NCBI GenBank assembly: GCA_015657735.1
Contig: SSSX01000898.1
Coordinates: 1 to 23,792 of the forward strand
Direction: 5' to 3'
DNA from: Zoogloeaceae bacterium
Lineage (GTDB): Bacteria > Pseudomonadota > Gammaproteobacteria > Burkholderiales > Rhodocyclaceae
DNA: 23,792 nucleotides
The notes beneath the pieces were generated by a model. That model did not search any database. It saw only the letters and a list, made by a program, of their open reading frames with translations, and was not told where the DNA came from. Both the position numbers and the translations under genes were made by a program. Of the stretch, positions 22,850 to 23,792 are shown piece by piece; the first letter of the stretch is position 1; each line of letters starts with the position of its first letter.

Positions 22850-23350
22850 ATGAACACGCTTTCCATCACGTTGATTGAAACAGCTCCCGCTACATCCGGG
22901 GGCCATCATCACCCCGAAATCTCCTTTGATCTGCGGATCGACGGAGAGCCCCATCCCGGCTTTGCGGGGCTCTCCATCGACCCCGGCGCGTTCGTTGAGT
23001 CGCACGACGACGGAGAATTCTTCGTCGCCACCTGCGGATGTGGTGTTCCGGACTGCGCAGGTGTGTTCGACGGTGTTACGGTGATCCACGACGCCACTCA
23101 CGTGCATTGGAAAATCCCTGAACCCTACGCCTTGGCCGATGGCGCTCTCCAACCGGAGCCCATGACCTACGCCGAATTTTCATTCAATGCGGACGAGTAT
23201 CACCAGCAGTTGGCCGGCGTCGTTGCCGCGCTACAGGGCGTGGCGCAGCGGGAAGAGGCCGGGGAGCAATTCAGCATTGAGGCAAACGCCGGCATCTCGG
23301 CATTCCGCATTCTCAAATGGGGGCTTGGCGGCACCACCGCCAGCAGGTGA
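22850..23350 (+). CDS. Hypothetical protein with CGCGxxxC motif, 166 aa
   Basis: The frame is open far into the integrase gene, but the ATG at 22850, with GGGGA just upstream and 32 nt after the integrase stop, is the sensible start. The protein begins MNTLSITLIETAPATSGGHH and has a beta-rich centre with FFVATCGCGVPDCAGVFDG (about 62-80) and HDATHVHWKIPEP (about 88-100). The three closely spaced cysteines and nearby histidines could bind a metal ion. I do not recognise the family. It could be co-transcribed with the integrase. Confidence 0.7.
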   Translation: MNTLSITLIETAPATSGGHHHPEISFDLRIDGEPHPGFAGLSIDPGAFVESHDDGEFFVATCGCGVPDCAGVFDGVTVIHDATHVHWKIPEPYALADGALQPEPMTYAEFSFNADEYHQQLAGVVAALQGVAQREEAGEQFSIEANAGISAFRILKWGLGGTTASR

Positions 23351-23592
23351 CCCTCCAAGGTGCTCCAGCTGCTCCCACAGTAGTGCACGGCCGCTTCAGC
23401 CTCACCTACCTCGAACCATCGGCAGGGCAGCCTAGGGAATCTGGAGCAGCTTGGTAGGTGTTGGAAGAAGGCAACGGTTGTGGACGGTGAACCGTGCGCG
23501 TTAACCTTCGGTCTGGCGGTCGGCCACCCGTCCGTCACCCGAGACATCATTAACCAATGCAGGGTCACGATAGGATCAGGAACGCCGAAAAC
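23351..23592. other. Intergenic, nothing recognised
   Basis: About 240 bp between the last protein gene and the tRNA terminator. A small palindrome ACGGT-GA-ACCGT lies at 23484-23495. I see no further copy of the 29-bp repeat, no promoter that stands out and no convincing coding frame. Confidence 0.4.
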
Positions 23593-23620
23593 GAAAAACC
23601 CCCTGATTTCTCAGAGGGTT
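23593..23620 (-). terminator. Terminator of the tRNA operon
   Basis: On the minus strand, a 10-bp stem (one G-U pair) closed by a GAAA tetraloop spans 23620-23597 and is followed by Ts. It begins 13 nt after the tRNA-His CCA end and marks the 3' end of the tRNA transcript. Confidence 0.8.
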
Positions 23621-23633
23621 CTCGTCAAAGCTT

Positions 23634-23710
23634 TGGGGCGACATACCGGGTTCGAACCGGTGACACCTGGAATCACAATCCAGTGCTCTACCAACTGAGC
23701 TAATGCCGCC
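23634..23710 (-). tRNA. tRNA-His (anticodon GTG)
   Basis: A complete 77-nt cloverleaf read on the minus strand. It has the extra G-1 paired with C73 that marks tRNA-His, a 7-bp acceptor stem (GCGGCAT with ATGTCGC), D-arm sequence AGCTCAGTTGGTAGAGC, anticodon arm CTGGATTGTGATTCCAG, T-arm CCGGTTCGAACCCGG and an encoded CCA at 23636-23634. It follows another tRNA on the same strand and ends at the terminator at 23593-23620. Confidence 0.97.
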
Positions 23711-23759
23711 ACTGTGGGTCATCGACTTGCGTCGCCAACCCTTAACCGAATTGTTTGAG

Positions 23760-23792
23760 CCTGCCCGACAGGAATCGAACCTGTAACCCCCG
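23760..23792 (-). tRNA. Partial tRNA (probably Arg), 5' part outside window
   Basis: The 3' end of a tRNA on the minus strand: T-arm ACAGGTTCGATTCCTGT, acceptor 3' strand CGGGCAG and discriminator G at 23760. CCA is not encoded (CTC follows). The anticodon lies outside the window, so identity is open; the Arg-His gene order known from many gammaproteobacterial tRNA clusters suggests Arg. Confidence 0.8.

Noticed and set aside
1..23792. CRISPR array, cas genes, rRNA or transposase/IS element
   Set aside because: No regularly spaced repeats, Cas motifs, rRNA sequence or transposase motifs were found on either strand by eye; the CARF-like regulator is therefore not evidence of a CRISPR locus here.

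Overview
The window looks like part of a genomic or defence island in a proteobacterium, probably gamma or beta. The evidence is a sigma-54 enhancer-binding regulator with a good -24/-12 promoter, a DUF4102-type tyrosine integrase, a PrlF/YhaV toxin-antitoxin pair, and a tRNA-His gene with encoded CCA. I could not run searches, so family calls rest on motifs read by eye.

Layout, left to right. (1) 1-1861, minus strand: a BrxR/CapW-type WYL regulator followed 15 nt later by a DUF262 (GmrS-like) protein cut by the window edge. Their sigma-70 promoter can be read at 1937-1965, with an inverted repeat in its spacer. (2) 2132-15592, plus strand: an eight-gene, tightly packed locus. It encodes an RtcR-like sigma-54 activator with a CARF-like N-terminus; a TerY-type vWA protein, a PP2C phosphatase and a kinase with a zinc ribbon (the TerY-P phosphorylation triad); a large UPF1-like SF1 helicase; an unrecognised protein with a possible HEPN-like end; a long coiled coil fused to a McrB-like AAA ATPase; and a partner that resembles DUF2357/McrC-type proteins but has no visible nuclease motif. 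A near-consensus sigma-54 promoter lies in the last codons of the regulator gene, just before the vWA gene. (3) 15654-19540, plus strand: six mostly unrecognised genes, largely with 4-base overlaps. They include a two-TM protein, a probable PD-(D/E)XK nuclease with a C-terminal membrane segment, and a coiled-coil protein with two cysteine clusters. (4) 19607-21411: a minus-strand prlF-yhaV-HTH operon bracketed by a perfect 29-bp direct repeat that resembles a tRNA/tmRNA 3' end. (5) 21412-23792: a terminator, GGTAAC repeats, a complete tyrosine integrase, a small cysteine-bearing protein, then a minus-strand tRNA operon (a partial tRNA, probably Arg, and tRNA-His) with its terminator.

How the parts may work together (inference). 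The regulator would sense a nucleotide or RNA ligand through its CARF-like domain and switch on the seven genes downstream from the sigma-54 promoter. The kinase, phosphatase and vWA protein would set the phosphorylation state of the effector module (helicase, coiled-coil AAA motor and partners). This is a conditional, phospho-controlled, McrBC/helicase-like nucleic-acid defence system. The triad is a known module; its combination with CARF-like/sigma-54 control and this effector set is the most promising candidate here for an undescribed system. The 29-bp repeats beside an integrase suggest that elements accumulated at one attachment site.
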